A stretch of 64,000 nt of DNA from Paulinella micropora (taxonomy: Eukaryota; Cercozoa; Imbricatea; Euglyphida): positions 79,888-143,887 of the forward strand of contig BJOX01000166.1 in the NCBI GenBank assembly GCA_009731375.1. Direction: 5' to 3'. The position numbers were made by a program, and so were the translations under genes. The notes under the pieces are model-generated. The model was not told the DNA's origin. It ran no database searches and saw only the letters and a program-made list of their open reading frames with translations. Shown here piece after piece: positions 42,190 through 54,581 of this stretch (position 1 is its first letter; each line of letters opens with the position of its first letter).

Positions 42190-42257
42190 TTCTAACTCTT
42201 ACTGCTACTACTACTACTACTATTACTACTACTACTACTACTACTAATTCTAACTCT

Positions 42258-42304
<47 letters not shown>

Positions 42305-42420
42305 TTACTACTACTACTACTCTAACTCTTACTGCTACTACTACTACTGCTACTCTAATCTTCTTCTACTACTACTACTACTACTACTACTATAACTCTT
42401 ACTACTACTACTCTAACTCT

Positions 42421-42452
<32 letters not shown>

Positions 42453-42471
42453 TTACTATTACTCTAACTCT

Positions 42472-42546
<75 letters not shown>

Positions 42547-42612
42547 CACTCTAACTCTAACTACTACTACTACCACTCTAACTCTAACTACTACTACCAC
42601 CACTCTAACTCT

Positions 42613-42653
<41 letters not shown>

Positions 42654-42714
42654 TAACTCTTACTACTACTCTAACTCTTACTACTACTACTACTACTACT
42701 ACTACTCTAACTCT

Positions 42715-42752
<38 letters not shown>

Positions 42753-42759
42753 TAACTCT

Positions 42760-42806
<47 letters not shown>

Positions 42807-42813
42807 TAACTCT

Positions 42814-42875
<62 letters not shown>

Positions 42876-42880
42876 TAATT
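41280..42880. repeat. 1.6-kb ACT array with regular CTAACTCTT interruptions
   Basis: (ACT)n blocks are punctuated dozens of times by the same CTAACTCTT 9-mer. This gives a higher-order satellite pattern that plain slippage of ACT would not produce. Confidence 0.95.
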
Positions 42881-43079
42881 ACATATATATATATCTGCGC
42901 TGGAAAACAGTTGGTATTGCTTGTAGCAATATATGACTTAGGGAAATTTTGAAAAAGGATATGGCAATTTTGAAGAAGTTAATGATCTTAATATTAGTGT
43001 TATTATGAATAAACCATATATATTTAGATTCTCCGTGATTAATTATAAAAGAAAAACAATATATTAAGTGTTGTGAAGA

Positions 43080-43208
43080 AGTAAGTAAGTAAGTAAGTAT
43101 AAGTAAGTACTAAGTAAGTAAGTAGGTAAGTAAGTAGGTAAGTAAGTAAGTAAGTAAGTATAAGTAAGTAAGTAAGTAAGTAGGTAAGTAGGTAAGTAAG
43201 CAAGAAAG

Positions 43209-43248
<40 letters not shown>

Positions 43249-43701
43249 TAAGTAAGTCAGTAAATAAGTAAATAAGTTAAGTAAGTAAGTAAGTAAGTAA
43301 GTTAGCAAGTACAAATAAGTATAAGTAAGTATAAGTAAGTAAGTAAGTAAGTAAGTGAGTGAGTAAGTGTAAGAAAGTATAAATAAATAAGTAAGTAAGT
43401 AAGTAAGTAAAAGTAAGTAGTAAGCAAGTAAGTAAGTAAGCAAGTAAGTAAGTAAGCAAGTAAGCATAAGTAAGTATAAGTAAGTTAGTAAATAAGTAAA
43501 TAAGTAAGTAAGTTAGTAAGTACAAATAAGTATAAGTAAGTATAAGTAAGTATAAGCAAGCAAGCAAGCCAAGCCAAGGCAAGGCAAGGCAAGGCAAGGC
43601 AAGCCAAGGCAAGGCAAGGCAAGGCAAGGCAAGCAAGCAAGTAAGCAAGTAAGTAAGTAAGTAAGTAAGTATAAGTAAGTATAAGTAAGTATAAGTAAGT
43701 A

Positions 43702-43738
<37 letters not shown>

Positions 43739-43785
43739 GTAAGTAAGTATAAATAAATAAGTAAGTAAGTAAGTAAATAAATAAA

Positions 43786-43818
<33 letters not shown>

Positions 43819-43955
43819 GTAAGTATAAATAAATAAATAAGTAAGTAAGTAAGTAAAAGTAAGTAAGTAAGTATAAGCGAGTAAGTAAGCGAGTAAGTAA
43901 GTAAGTAAGTAAGTAAGTACAAGTGCAAGTAAGTATAAGTAAGTATAAGTAATTG
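43080..43955. repeat. AAGT array with AAGGC block
   Basis: About 870 bp of (AAGT)n with ATAAGT variants and one AAGGC/AAGCC pentamer block at 43560-43640. It abuts an AAT tract. Confidence 0.95.
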
Positions 43956-43965
43956 CAATAATAAC

Positions 43966-44026
<61 letters not shown>

Positions 44027-44172
44027 GAGAGAATAGTGCTTCTCTGTCAATGGCTGATGCATTGCTGCACATGCGCCTCCATCGTCTCACCCGTGAGGGG
44101 AGTACGAAGAATTGACGATAAGCTCTAATGACACCCCCGCAAGGGCAGTTCCAACACTTCCAGACGGGCCGG
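43956..44172 (-). mobile_element. SINE copy 4 (inverted)
   Basis: The reverse complement of the SINE tail and body found at 872-1106: gtgcttctctgtcaatggc, cgtctcacccgtgagggg, ttccaacacttccagacgg. An AAT tract precedes it, the inverted TTA tail. Gap 44173-44917 hides its head. Confidence 0.85.
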
Positions 44173-44917
44173 NNNNNNNNNNNNNNNNNNNNNNNNNNNN
44201 NNNNNNNNNNNNNNNNNNNNNNNNNNNNNNNNNNNNNNNNNNNNNNNNNNNNNNNNNNNNNNNNNNNNNNNNNNNNNNNNNNNNNNNNNNNNNNNNNNNN
44301 NNNNNNNNNNNNNNNNNNNNNNNNNNNNNNNNNNNNNNNNNNNNNNNNNNNNNNNNNNNNNNNNNNNNNNNNNNNNNNNNNNNNNNNNNNNNNNNNNNNN
44401 NNNNNNNNNNNNNNNNNNNNNNNNNNNNNNNNNNNNNNNNNNNNNNNNNNNNNNNNNNNNNNNNNNNNNNNNNNNNNNNNNNNNNNNNNNNNNNNNNNNN
44501 NNNNNNNNNNNNNNNNNNNNNNNNNNNNNNNNNNNNNNNNNNNNNNNNNNNNNNNNNNNNNNNNNNNNNNNNNNNNNNNNNNNNNNNNNNNNNNNNNNNN
44601 NNNNNNNNNNNNNNNNNNNNNNNNNNNNNNNNNNNNNNNNNNNNNNNNNNNNNNNNNNNNNNNNNNNNNNNNNNNNNNNNNNNNNNNNNNNNNNNNNNNN
44701 NNNNNNNNNNNNNNNNNNNNNNNNNNNNNNNNNNNNNNNNNNNNNNNNNNNNNNNNNNNNNNNNNNNNNNNNNNNNNNNNNNNNNNNNNNNNNNNNNNNN
44801 NNNNNNNNNNNNNNNNNNNNNNNNNNNNNNNNNNNNNNNNNNNNNNNNNNNNNNNNNNNNNNNNNNNNNNNNNNNNNNNNNNNNNNNNNNNNNNNNNNNN
44901 NNNNNNNNNNNNNNNNN
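44173..44917. other. Assembly gap (745 N)
   Basis: N run inside the inverted SINE. Confidence 0.99.
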
Positions 44918-45208
44918 CACCGATGGAGCTCCTGAGGGCAAGACTGCACTAAGCCGAGGTTATTCCGCATCTTGCAAGACGTCACCGAATGTGAGTACTA
45001 ATGTGCAAGTGCATATACCAAGCGCGGTTGCTAGAGCTGCCTCGAAACCTCACCCATAACAATCTAGTGTCTGCTGGGTCCTGGGCTATCAACCAGCATA
45101 TGCGGAGTTTAAGATCTTTTACGCGCGCAACGACCCTCCTCCCCAGCATCTACCACCAAAGGGTTATGAGTTGGCGTCACAGTTTAACGCCTTGAGGCCA
45201 TTGGGCTG
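44918..45208 (-). mobile_element. SINE-associated module and unique flank
   Basis: Positions 44918-44965 are the reverse complement of 1511-1560 (ccgatggagctcctgaggg). The remaining 240 bp have no recognised content. Confidence 0.5.
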
Positions 45209-46243
<1,035 letters not shown>

Positions 46244-46460
46244 GTCACTTCGTTTATTTACATAATTTCGAACTCTTTGCAGGCTTGGGTGCAACGTACG
46301 ATCAATGGTAGAACGTAGATTGTCAGGTCTCCATGGCCATGGCCAGTTCTCAAACAGATAGTGTCTTTCGGTTTCGGATGTTGCCACTTTAGTGGCTTAT
46401 TCTACCCGACTTAGTAGTAGTAGTAGTAGTAAAATAGGATGGCAGCCCCCTTGTCGAGGA

Positions 46461-48336
46461 CTATGATCCTACAGACACACCAGAAGCAAGACCCCTGGTT
46501 AGTCTTTGGACATGTCTATAAAATCTCCTAAGAAACAACCTCATAGCATTAACAGAATGTAACGAATTCAGACATGTTGAGTGTAAAAGATGTATCCACT
46601 GATCTAAAGAAATCAAACTATTCCATGAAAGACAAGAACCAAAACATTGAATCTGTAAAGTGAGCAAGGTAGAAAAATAAGGAGTGCAATCTTGAAAAAC
46701 ATGAGTTTCATGATGAATCTGACTATGACATATATCACAAATCGCATCAACAGGGGAACCAAAACCACGATCAGACAATCCAAACCTCAAACAACCCGCT
46801 CTTGCCAAAGATATTAACCTCCTTCCCCCCTCATAATTACGACCTTTTAAGTAAAACTCCATTTCTAAATCCGTTTTCACACACTTATAAATAGACAAAG
46901 GAGACACGCGTAATTTCTCTCTCCAATCTTTTTGTTCACAATCATGAATAATCTTTTTTAACTTTGACTTAGAAGAGTTCTTAATAAAAGCAAAAGAATC
47001 CTGAATTGCGGTACAAGGCAACAACCTCTTAACATCTCTAAATAATCTTGTAACCCAATTGTTACAAGCATTACTAATAGCATTGAAACAACTAATTTTG
47101 AACATGCGGACTAATAAAGAATCTTCCGGCATCAACAATAGAGACCGCAAGAAAACCAATCTCCTATAATCACCTCGCCAAACCGACGACCACAACCCCA
47201 GCTCACCTTGACCAGCCAGGCTAGGAAAATCTCTAGGGACACGCAACACTTTTCTCGCAACACCATTGTTGAATGTATCACCCTCCTTCCAACAAAATTC
47301 AGGATGCCAAAACTCACTTCCCCAATCCATAGACTGAAACACAGATCCAGAAATCAATTGCATGGCAATATTAGGTGCAATACCTCTTCTAACTCCCATG
47401 GCTAAGACCATATTCAAATTCTGCTTGGCTTTCTGTATCCTATCTTCTTTCATAATTTTCCAGGACAAATCACTCTCAAAGATCACTCCCAAATACTTGT
47501 ATGAGGTAGCTATTGCCACCTTCGTACCTAGTAAGTTCCAAATAATATTCTGACCTTCACTCTTACTATTAAACACAAGATCATTAGATTTATCCTGGTT
47601 GTATTCCCCATTATTAGAACGGGCCCATTCCCCGCACAAATCCAGTTGCTTTTGTAGGTTTGACGGGGATTTTGCTAACAGAACAATATCATCAATATAT
47701 AATAGACAAGAAATACGCAGGGGAGAAATCAAATTACTATCTGAACTATTAACCCCAATCGAGATACCCGTATTAGAATCACGTAACATCTTCGCTAAAT
47801 CAGCTGTATATAAACAGTAAAGTAAAGGAGAGAGAGTGCACCCTTGTCTCACCCCTCTTCCTGCATCAAACCAATCAGACATACCATTCTGAATATCAAC
47901 TCGACTCTGAACTGAATGATAAAGACCTTTCAACGCACGTAAGAAAAACCTAGACACTCCCATCCTTTCCAATTTCATCCAAAGAAGATCTCTTTCAACA
48001 GAATCATAAGCCTTAGACACATCTAAGAAAGCAGAGAAGACAGGACCCTTATGGTTAGCAAGCAATTCATGAAGTAAGAAAATCTGGTGCTGTCCCCCTC
48101 TGCCTCTTCTTGCTCCTCCTTGTTCGAAAGGCAACATATCATTCTGCGTAACCCAATCAGTTAATCTATTTAACAAAAGAGTAGCATAAAATTTATCAAT
48201 CACAGATAACAAGGTGACAGGCCTAAACTGATCAGCTTTTGTCCCACCTCCTTTACCTTTATAGATAGGTTTGATAATGCCCTTAGTATGGTCCAAAGGC
48301 TTAATACCAGTAACTAAACACCTATTAAATAAAGCA
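46461..48336 (-). CDS. LINE reverse transcriptase and C-terminal domain
   Basis: A 611-codon open frame with GIIKPIYKGKGGG and FRPVTLLSVIDKFYA (RT motifs 1-2), AFLDVSKAYDSVERDLLW (catalytic Asp), RGVRQGCTLSPLLY, and LLYIDDIVLLAKS (YIDD, catalytic Asp pair). The C-terminal CDICHSQIHHETHVFQDC is a CCHC knuckle typical of LINE ORF2. It ends in TAG (46461-46463) with 25 more open codons to a TAA. The enzyme makes cDNA on nicked target DNA. The clade is not determined. Confidence 0.9.
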
Positions 48337-48340
48337 GAGG

Positions 48341-48682
48341 TTCTTAGGTAAAGAATCAGATAGTCCTAGACAGATTGAGAATGACGGAGGAGAGGTGGTG
48401 GTGGGTAAAGATGCAGCCACAGTTTTTGCAGAGCAGCATTATAAACAATTGAATAGACCTACTAATTTGCCTGCACCTCCCACGCATAAGATTGAAAGGG
48501 TGAATGGTGTAAGCTTTCAGCCTGTTGTATTTCCTTTAGACAAACAATTTTTACTGATGATGAAATTAAGAAAGCTGAAGTCTCTTTAAGGCCTAATAAG
48601 GCTGTAGGGCCAGATGGAATTCCAGGAGAGATTTTGTTGTGGCTTCTTACTGAGAGCAAAAATGCAAGGTGTCTGTTTACTG
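48341..48682 (+). pseudogene. LINE EN-RT linker, inverted in place
   Basis: On the plus strand it reads SPRQIENDGGEVVVGKDAA and, after a one-base shift near 48530, TDDEIKKAEVSLRPNKAVG followed by PDGIPGEIL. This is the start of a LINE reverse transcriptase. The segment is flanked by GAGG (48337-48340) and CCTC (48683-48686). Flipping it brings both ends back into frame with the neighbouring minus-strand EN and RT. Confidence 0.85.
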
Positions 48683-50423
48683 CCTCAAAATAGCCCATGC
48701 CTTACGTGGGTTTGCCTTCATCTCCACTACTACCTGACGCAGATCCTCATCTTTTCTCTCCTTTCTTAGCTCCCTCAATTTATTCTTAAACGCCAGATTA
48801 AAATCCTTTAAATCCACAATTATTTTATTCCTTTCACTCTTATTTTTAGTGTGTGCAAGCTGACGAAGTTTCTCTAACTTCTTCTTTCTTAACTCTTTCA
48901 ACACTGGATATAAGAAAAAATTAGCATGCTTTTGGATTTGTCTCCTATTTCTCGCCACGACATCAATGATGGGGCAATACTTTGAATAAAAGAATTGGAG
49001 GATGTCTTCAGATGAAGCATTATGAAGGTCACACGGCAAGGCAGGAAGAGAAGCACCACATACATTCAGATCAACATTTCTTTTCCATACATACTTTGTT
49101 TTTTGAGGTATGTAGTTTCCACCACTCTGCTGACTTGTGGAATTCGCCTTTTGCACCTTGAAATCTACAGTAATCAACTTGTGATCACTAAAAGGAATGA
49201 CGTAATGAGGCCAGGTAACGTAATTGTCAACATCACTGACTAGCATAGGTGAGCAAAAACAATAATCTAACAAAGAATCGTTACCTCTTGCAGCACAGAA
49301 AGTGTAATCAGCTTCCCCAAGTAAACCAGTCAACAAAACCAAAGGCACAGATTCAAAATTTCGAACAAATTCATCAGCTTGTGACGTAGTATTCCCATGG
49401 GGCTTCGGAATCATCCTCACCCTTCCTCCACTGACTTGCCCTGAAGACTCATTATCAATATACTTCAAATCAGCATCAAATAACTTCGTCTTAGTAGCAC
49501 TAACTTGGAAATTAAAATCCCCCAACAAGATAATGTTATTATAATTGGCACTCTGTGCCACTCCTGAAACCACTGACTGCAACGCTTTGAGTTGAGATTT
49601 GAAACCACCTCCCTGTCTTTTAGTTGGACGGAGATAAATATTTCCTACGATAAGATTCAAATGCTTAACAAGAATCCACTGTGTGTCTTCCAAGTATCGC
49701 ATTTGGGACTTATCAATAAAACTGTTGATAGCAAACATCGAAACTGAGACCTAACTTCCTATGAACAATAAGAAATTGGCCTCCACCTTTTTCACCACTT
49801 CTGTTGTTGATAAAAACATATCTGTTTTTAATATTTAGTGACTCAAGTGCATCAAAAACTGAATTACAAGTATTCTTCTGAGTAAGCCAGGACTCTTGAA
49901 TTGCAAGGACATCAATAGCACTATGAAACATTGTTTCTCTCAAGACTTCCAATCGCACTTCAGGACTAGCTAAATGAACATTGTACTAGCCAAGACGAAT
50001 AGTATGTTTACTTTTCCTAGGAGGAATAAAATTGTCACCAGACTTCAAGTGAATCTTGTGTTCATTACCATGCCGACTAGGGGTAATATTAATATGTTGC
50101 AAGGAAGTTTGTTTGGGAGCTAACCGGATGACATTCCTTTTCTTATGAAACTTTTTTATTAAATATCTCTTTTTACTCATTCCGGTATTAGTAATTCTAT
50201 CAGTACAATCAAACTTAGACTATAACTTATTCCAATTCATACCCAACGTACAGATAGATGAATTATTATGATCATTATCACAAGTATCATGACACTCTAA
50301 ATCACACAAGGCAGCAAAGCCATTGCTACACTGTATGAGGTGTGGTGCTTGCAAGGAAGTACTAGAAACACAGCGCCGCGAGCGGGCTGCAAGCCCCACC
50401 CCGCCCCGGTTGAGACCCTTCAA
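48677..50423 (-). pseudogene. LINE ORF2 N-terminal part: Cys/His segment and APE endonuclease
   Basis: A Cys/His-rich stretch (CSNGFAALCDLECHDTC) could be a zinc finger. Then come TAG at 50220-50222, a basic linker, and TAG at 49986-49988 directly before YNV. The endonuclease follows with AIQESW, LLGDFNFQ and FSDHKLITVDF, the E, GDFN and SDH motifs of APE-type nucleases that nick target DNA. There is a one-base frameshift near 49735. It ends at the inversion junction (KAWAILR). Confidence 0.8.
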
Positions 50424-50758
50424 CCACGTTTGCGGTAGAAAACATCAGCCAGCGGGTAGGAATCAGGGTTTCGAACCGAACTCCCTTCAGTCGATGCATC
50501 AACAGCATGCATGATCATCTTACACTCCTCAACCTTGGAAAAGCTCACATGCACACCAAAAGGATATTTTCCCTGACCCCTCATCATCTCAGCTCTCTGA
50601 ATAATAGGTACACTTTCCCACGCAGCCTTATCGAAAGAAGAGAGCAACCACTTCTGTACTATGGCAATAATAAAACGCTCTTTCTCTACCTCACTGCCTG
50701 GGATGACCGCATAAATTTTGTCAATCCCAAAAATGATTTCTTGTAAAGTATGATTCAT
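50420..50758 (-). CDS. LINE second ORF (112 codons), unknown function
   Basis: It begins at the ATG overlapping the ORF1 stop (ATGA) and reads MNHTLQEIIFGIDKIYAVIP, ending RKRG and TGA. The domain is not recognised. It may be the C-terminal half of ORF1 after a frameshift, or a separately reinitiated protein. Confidence 0.5.
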   Translation of the reverse strand: MNHTLQEIIFGIDKIYAVIPGSEVEKERFIIAIVQKWLLSSFDKAAWESVPIIQRAEMMRGQGKYPFGVHVSFSKVEECKMIMHAVDASTEGSSVRNPDSYPLADVFYRKRG

Positions 50759-51950
50759 ACCGTCATTAGCTGCCCTCCGCCAAACAAAACCAAATGATTT
50801 GGAACATTATCTTTATCATTATTGGGGGCTGCGTTGGAGGATTTCAGCTCTCTCGCCACCTGGGACGCGAAGGCGGCCCAGAAACCAGCGCCAGACTCCA
50901 ATCCAACCCTTGCAGCAGGTGTTCCCCCTTTCAACAGGTTTGCATTATCCCCCGAAGTCAATGGTGTAAGAAGGGAGGCCCACGATGGCTTGGAATTGCT
51001 TGGAGTTGCATTGGCTGAGCTCGCATCAGATAACTGACTGCGAAGATTGGTAGGGGCCAAAAGTCCTTCAGTGTCACCCCCAACCATCGACTTTGCCTTC
51101 GAAGAAGCCTCAAGCTCCGGAGACTTGTGTCTCATCTTTTTATTCCCGGCCGGCTCTTCACCCGGGGATCTCTGCCTAGCAGTAGAAAAATCCCCCCATG
51201 AATACCAGATTGCATCCGGACCCCGAATCGACTTGAATGTACATTGGCATGTTTGTTCCCACGGAACCGAGTTGTAGGTCCAGCTTTGTCTGCTCTCGTT
51301 GACGCAGCAGGTGTAGATTTAGTAACAGGAGAAATTTCTCCATCAGACTCAGAATCAGAGTTCAATAGTGATTTCTTGGACATGACACTGTCCCCCACAT
51401 CTGAGTCTTCCTGGTCACCTTCATCTCCACCTTCATGTTTCGAAATAACAACTTGAAGAGATGCTTCAAGTTCATCTACCAGTCTAGGTAGCTCTACTTT
51501 CATATCAATAGTCTTACGCAAGAACATACAAACCACATTACGAAGAACCAAGGACTGAGTTTCAAACGTGACCTCAATCCGGGCTCCCTTGGCTCCCGTG
51601 TAATAAATCTTGATGCAGACTGTGTTTTTTTCCTTGGACGATGACGTTTTACCGCCCCCAATATCAGTGAACTTGATATTGCTACCAAACATTGTCCCAC
51701 CAGACTTCTACTCAGCAGTAGTAGTTTTAATTACCAACGCTAAAGCAACCTTCGTTGCAAGTTCAACCACCACCTCATGTGCCTCCGCTGGTTTCGCTAA
51801 CGCCATCGCTGGAGTCAAGGAAAATTCGCGTTTCAAGTTGAAGAACTCAGAAAATTTCATAATTGATTTCCTCAATGACTTCGCGTCACCGAGGCTACTC
51901 CCAAGTGACTTCAGGTCCCAAGGGCGAGGGTAAGAGATGCTAACTGCCAT
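50755..51950 (-). pseudogene. LINE ORF1
   Basis: ATG at 51950. It reads MAVSISYPRPWDLKSLGSSL, then an in-frame TAG (51708-51710), then KSGGTMFGSNIKFTDIGGG. An acidic serine-rich section follows (SDVGDSVMSKKSLLNSDSES), then a one-base shift in a G/T homopolymer at about 51200, ending in HLVLFGGGQLMTV and TGA at 50755. No CCHC knuckle is visible. ORF1 proteins of LINEs bind the element RNA. The stop TGA overlaps the next ATG as ATGA. Confidence 0.6.
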
Positions 51951-51960
51951 CTTTATTTAG

Positions 51961-52130
51961 AATAGGATTACGTGCCACCACTTTTCTTCCTCAAGTACGC
52001 AAAATTACCACATAAATCAGGCGGGGTGGCTTTTTTCACTGGCGGCGTCCATAAAATTTTTCCAGAGAATCTCGTCATACCCCACCTCTCTTCCTCTCCT
52101 CTTCCTCTCCTCTTCGAACTCTACGTATTA
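51961..52130 (-). other. LINE 5' UTR or flank
   Basis: About 170 bp of unique sequence upstream of ORF1 before CT-rich DNA begins. The exact 5' end of the element is not visible. Confidence 0.4.
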
Positions 52131-53235
52131 ATGAAAGCATAATTGTAAAGAGAGTAAAGTCAGAACTAAGTCTGTCAAAAACTCACTCTATTCTTACTCA
52201 TACTTCTCTTTCATCGTCTTCTTCTCCTTTCCCCTTCCCCTTCCCTTTCCCCTTCTCGTTCCTTCTGTTCACTTCTCTTCTCTTCTCTTCTCTTCTCTCC
52301 TCTTCTCTCCTCTCCTTTCCTCTCCTCTCCTCTCCTCTCCTCCCTCTACTCTACTCTACTCTACTCTATTCTACTCTACTCTACTCTACTCTACTCTACT
52401 CTACTCTACTCTACTTCTCTCTTCTCCTCTCCTCTCTACTCTACTCTCTACTCTTACTCTTACTCTCTACTCTTACTCTTACTCTTACTCTTACTCTTAC
52501 TCTTACTCTTACTCATACTCATACTCATACTCATACTCATACTCATACTCATACTCATACTCATACTCATACTCATACTCATACTCATACTCATATACTC
52601 ATATACTCATATTCATACTCACTCATACTCACACTCATACTCATACTCATACTCATACTCATACTCATACTCATACTCATACTCATACTCATACTCATAC
52701 TCATACTCATACTCATACTCAAACTCATACTCATACTCATACTCATACTCATACTCATATACTCATATACTCATATACTCATATACTCATATACTCATAC
52801 TCATACTCATACTCATACTCATACTCATACTCATGCTCATACTCATACTCATATGTACTCGTATACTCGTATACTCATATACTCATATATACTCATATAC
52901 TCATATACTCATGTACTCATGTACTCAAGTACTCATGTTCTCATATACTCATATACTCATATACTCATATACTCATATACTCATATACTCATATACTCAT
53001 ATACTCATATATACTCATACTCATACTCATACTCACACTCATACTCATACTCATACTCATACTCATACTCATACTCATACTCTCATACTCATACTCATAC
53101 TCATACTCATACTCATACATGCATACATACATACATACATACATACATACAATTTACATGCATATATGCATGCATACATACATGCACATACATACATACA
53201 TACATATATACAGACATGCATACAGACATACAGAC

Positions 53236-53284
<49 letters not shown>

Positions 53285-53460
53285 GCTATCTATCTATCTA
53301 TCTATCTATCTTTCTATCTTTCTACCTATCTATTTAGTATCTCCCACAGCCAGGTATGCCGATGCAGGCTCCGGAGCGAGCGAAGCAAGCGACCGGAGCA
53401 TGCAGCGGCCCGTCTATGTATCCATCCATCCATTCCATCCATTCCATCCGTTCCATCCAT

Positions 53461-53497
<37 letters not shown>

Positions 53498-53580
53498 TTT
53501 TCTTTCTTTCTTTTTTCTTTCTTTCTTTCTTTTTTTCTTCTTTCTTTCTGTCTTTCTTTCTTTCTCTTCTCTCTCTCTCT

Positions 53581-53670
<90 letters not shown>

Positions 53671-53735
53671 TTCTCTCTATCTCTCTCTCTCTCTCTCTTT
53701 CTGTCTATCTGTCTATCTATCTATCTATCTATCTA
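52130..53735. repeat. CT-rich, ACTCAT, ACAT, TATC and CTTT arrays
   Basis: CTCTTC/TACTC at 52200-52500, (ACTCAT)n with ACTCATAT variants at 52510-53120, then CATA, TATC, (CTTT) and (CT) arrays. The short unique piece at 53340-53420 shows no exon I can support. Confidence 0.93.
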
Positions 53736-53739
53736 TCTG

Positions 53740-54147
53740 TGGTGGGGTGCCTTATGTGTGCCTAGCCATACGCCTATAAGTCACATGCCGAAATAGCGAC
53801 GGGAAGCACAATCCTGTTCCCTCAGGGTGCCCTTTCTCGCTTGTTGAGCCCGGAATAAAACCCACAGTGCTCTGTCGGTTTATGCTAGACTGTCGATGTC
53901 ACAGTCTCGAAACTCCATCTGCTTACTGGGCCCTCTGTAATGGAGGTGGGAGCTCGTTCTGCAAGGGGCGCTTATGGAACGAGCCCTGGCCCCGCCTGGT
54001 ACTAGGGAGCTTTGGTATCGCCTGTATCAGTCCCTTCCGTGCAAACATCACGGCTTAGCTGGGCATCGGGTTAATACTTTACCCACAGACTTCCTTGGTT
54101 GATGAAATCAGAAGCTCCTTTTTTCTGACATTAGTCGATATCTCATC
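53740..54147 (-). mobile_element. Dispersed repeat, copy 2 (inverted relative to copy 1)
   Basis: The reverse complement of 6551-6955 with few differences, from ggtggggtgccttatgtg to gacattagtcgatatctc, again flanked by TATC arrays. Confidence 0.9.
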
Positions 54148-54581
54148 TCTATCTATCTTTATCTATCTTTATCTATCTTTATCTATCTCTCTATCTCTCT
54201 ATCTCTCTATCTCTCTGTCTCTCTCTCTATCTATCTATCTATCTATCTATCTATTTGTGTATTAGATTTCAACAACGTAATAACTTAATGGATTTAGCAT
54301 TCACATCCTGACTAATAAAATTATATGTATTTCTGTTTGTCAATTAATCAGGATCATTCAAGTTAGGAAAACTGTATAAGTATATTAATATTTTTACATT
54401 TTCTGCAGAATTTATTTATTTATTTATTTATTTATTTATTTTAAGTATTAAATATTTTGAAAATTAAATCATAATCTCATATTAATATTGATAAATATAT
54501 CACTTTCCTCTGTTCTTCTTTTCTCTTCTCTTATTCCTTCTCTTTTATCAAGTTTTATTTATTAATAATGATTTTTTTCTC
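54148..54581. other. CT/TATC tail and AT-rich unique DNA
   Basis: A TCTCTA/TATC run to 54255, then about 320 bp of AT-rich DNA with a TTTA array (54415-54440). No gene seen. It ends at the retroelement inversion breakpoint. Confidence 0.5.

Larger units (their letters stand above)
46260..51960 (-). mobile_element. APE-type LINE (non-LTR retrotransposon), rearranged
   Basis: In minus-strand order: ORF1 (51950-50755), a second short ORF (50758-50420), the ORF2 start and endonuclease (about 50423-48677), an inverted linker (48341-48682), then RT and C-terminus (48336-46461). A 3' UTR of about 200 bp contains the hairpin gccactaaagtggc (about 46390-46403) and ends near 46250 at CT/TA repeats. 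Disruptions are three in-frame TAGs, three frameshifts (near 51200, 49735 and 48530) and the inversion. Confidence 0.85.

Noticed and set aside
43277-44090. Minus-strand ORFs of LLTYLL type running into the SINE
   Set aside because: Translation of the AAGT array; the last 20 codons are SINE tail.
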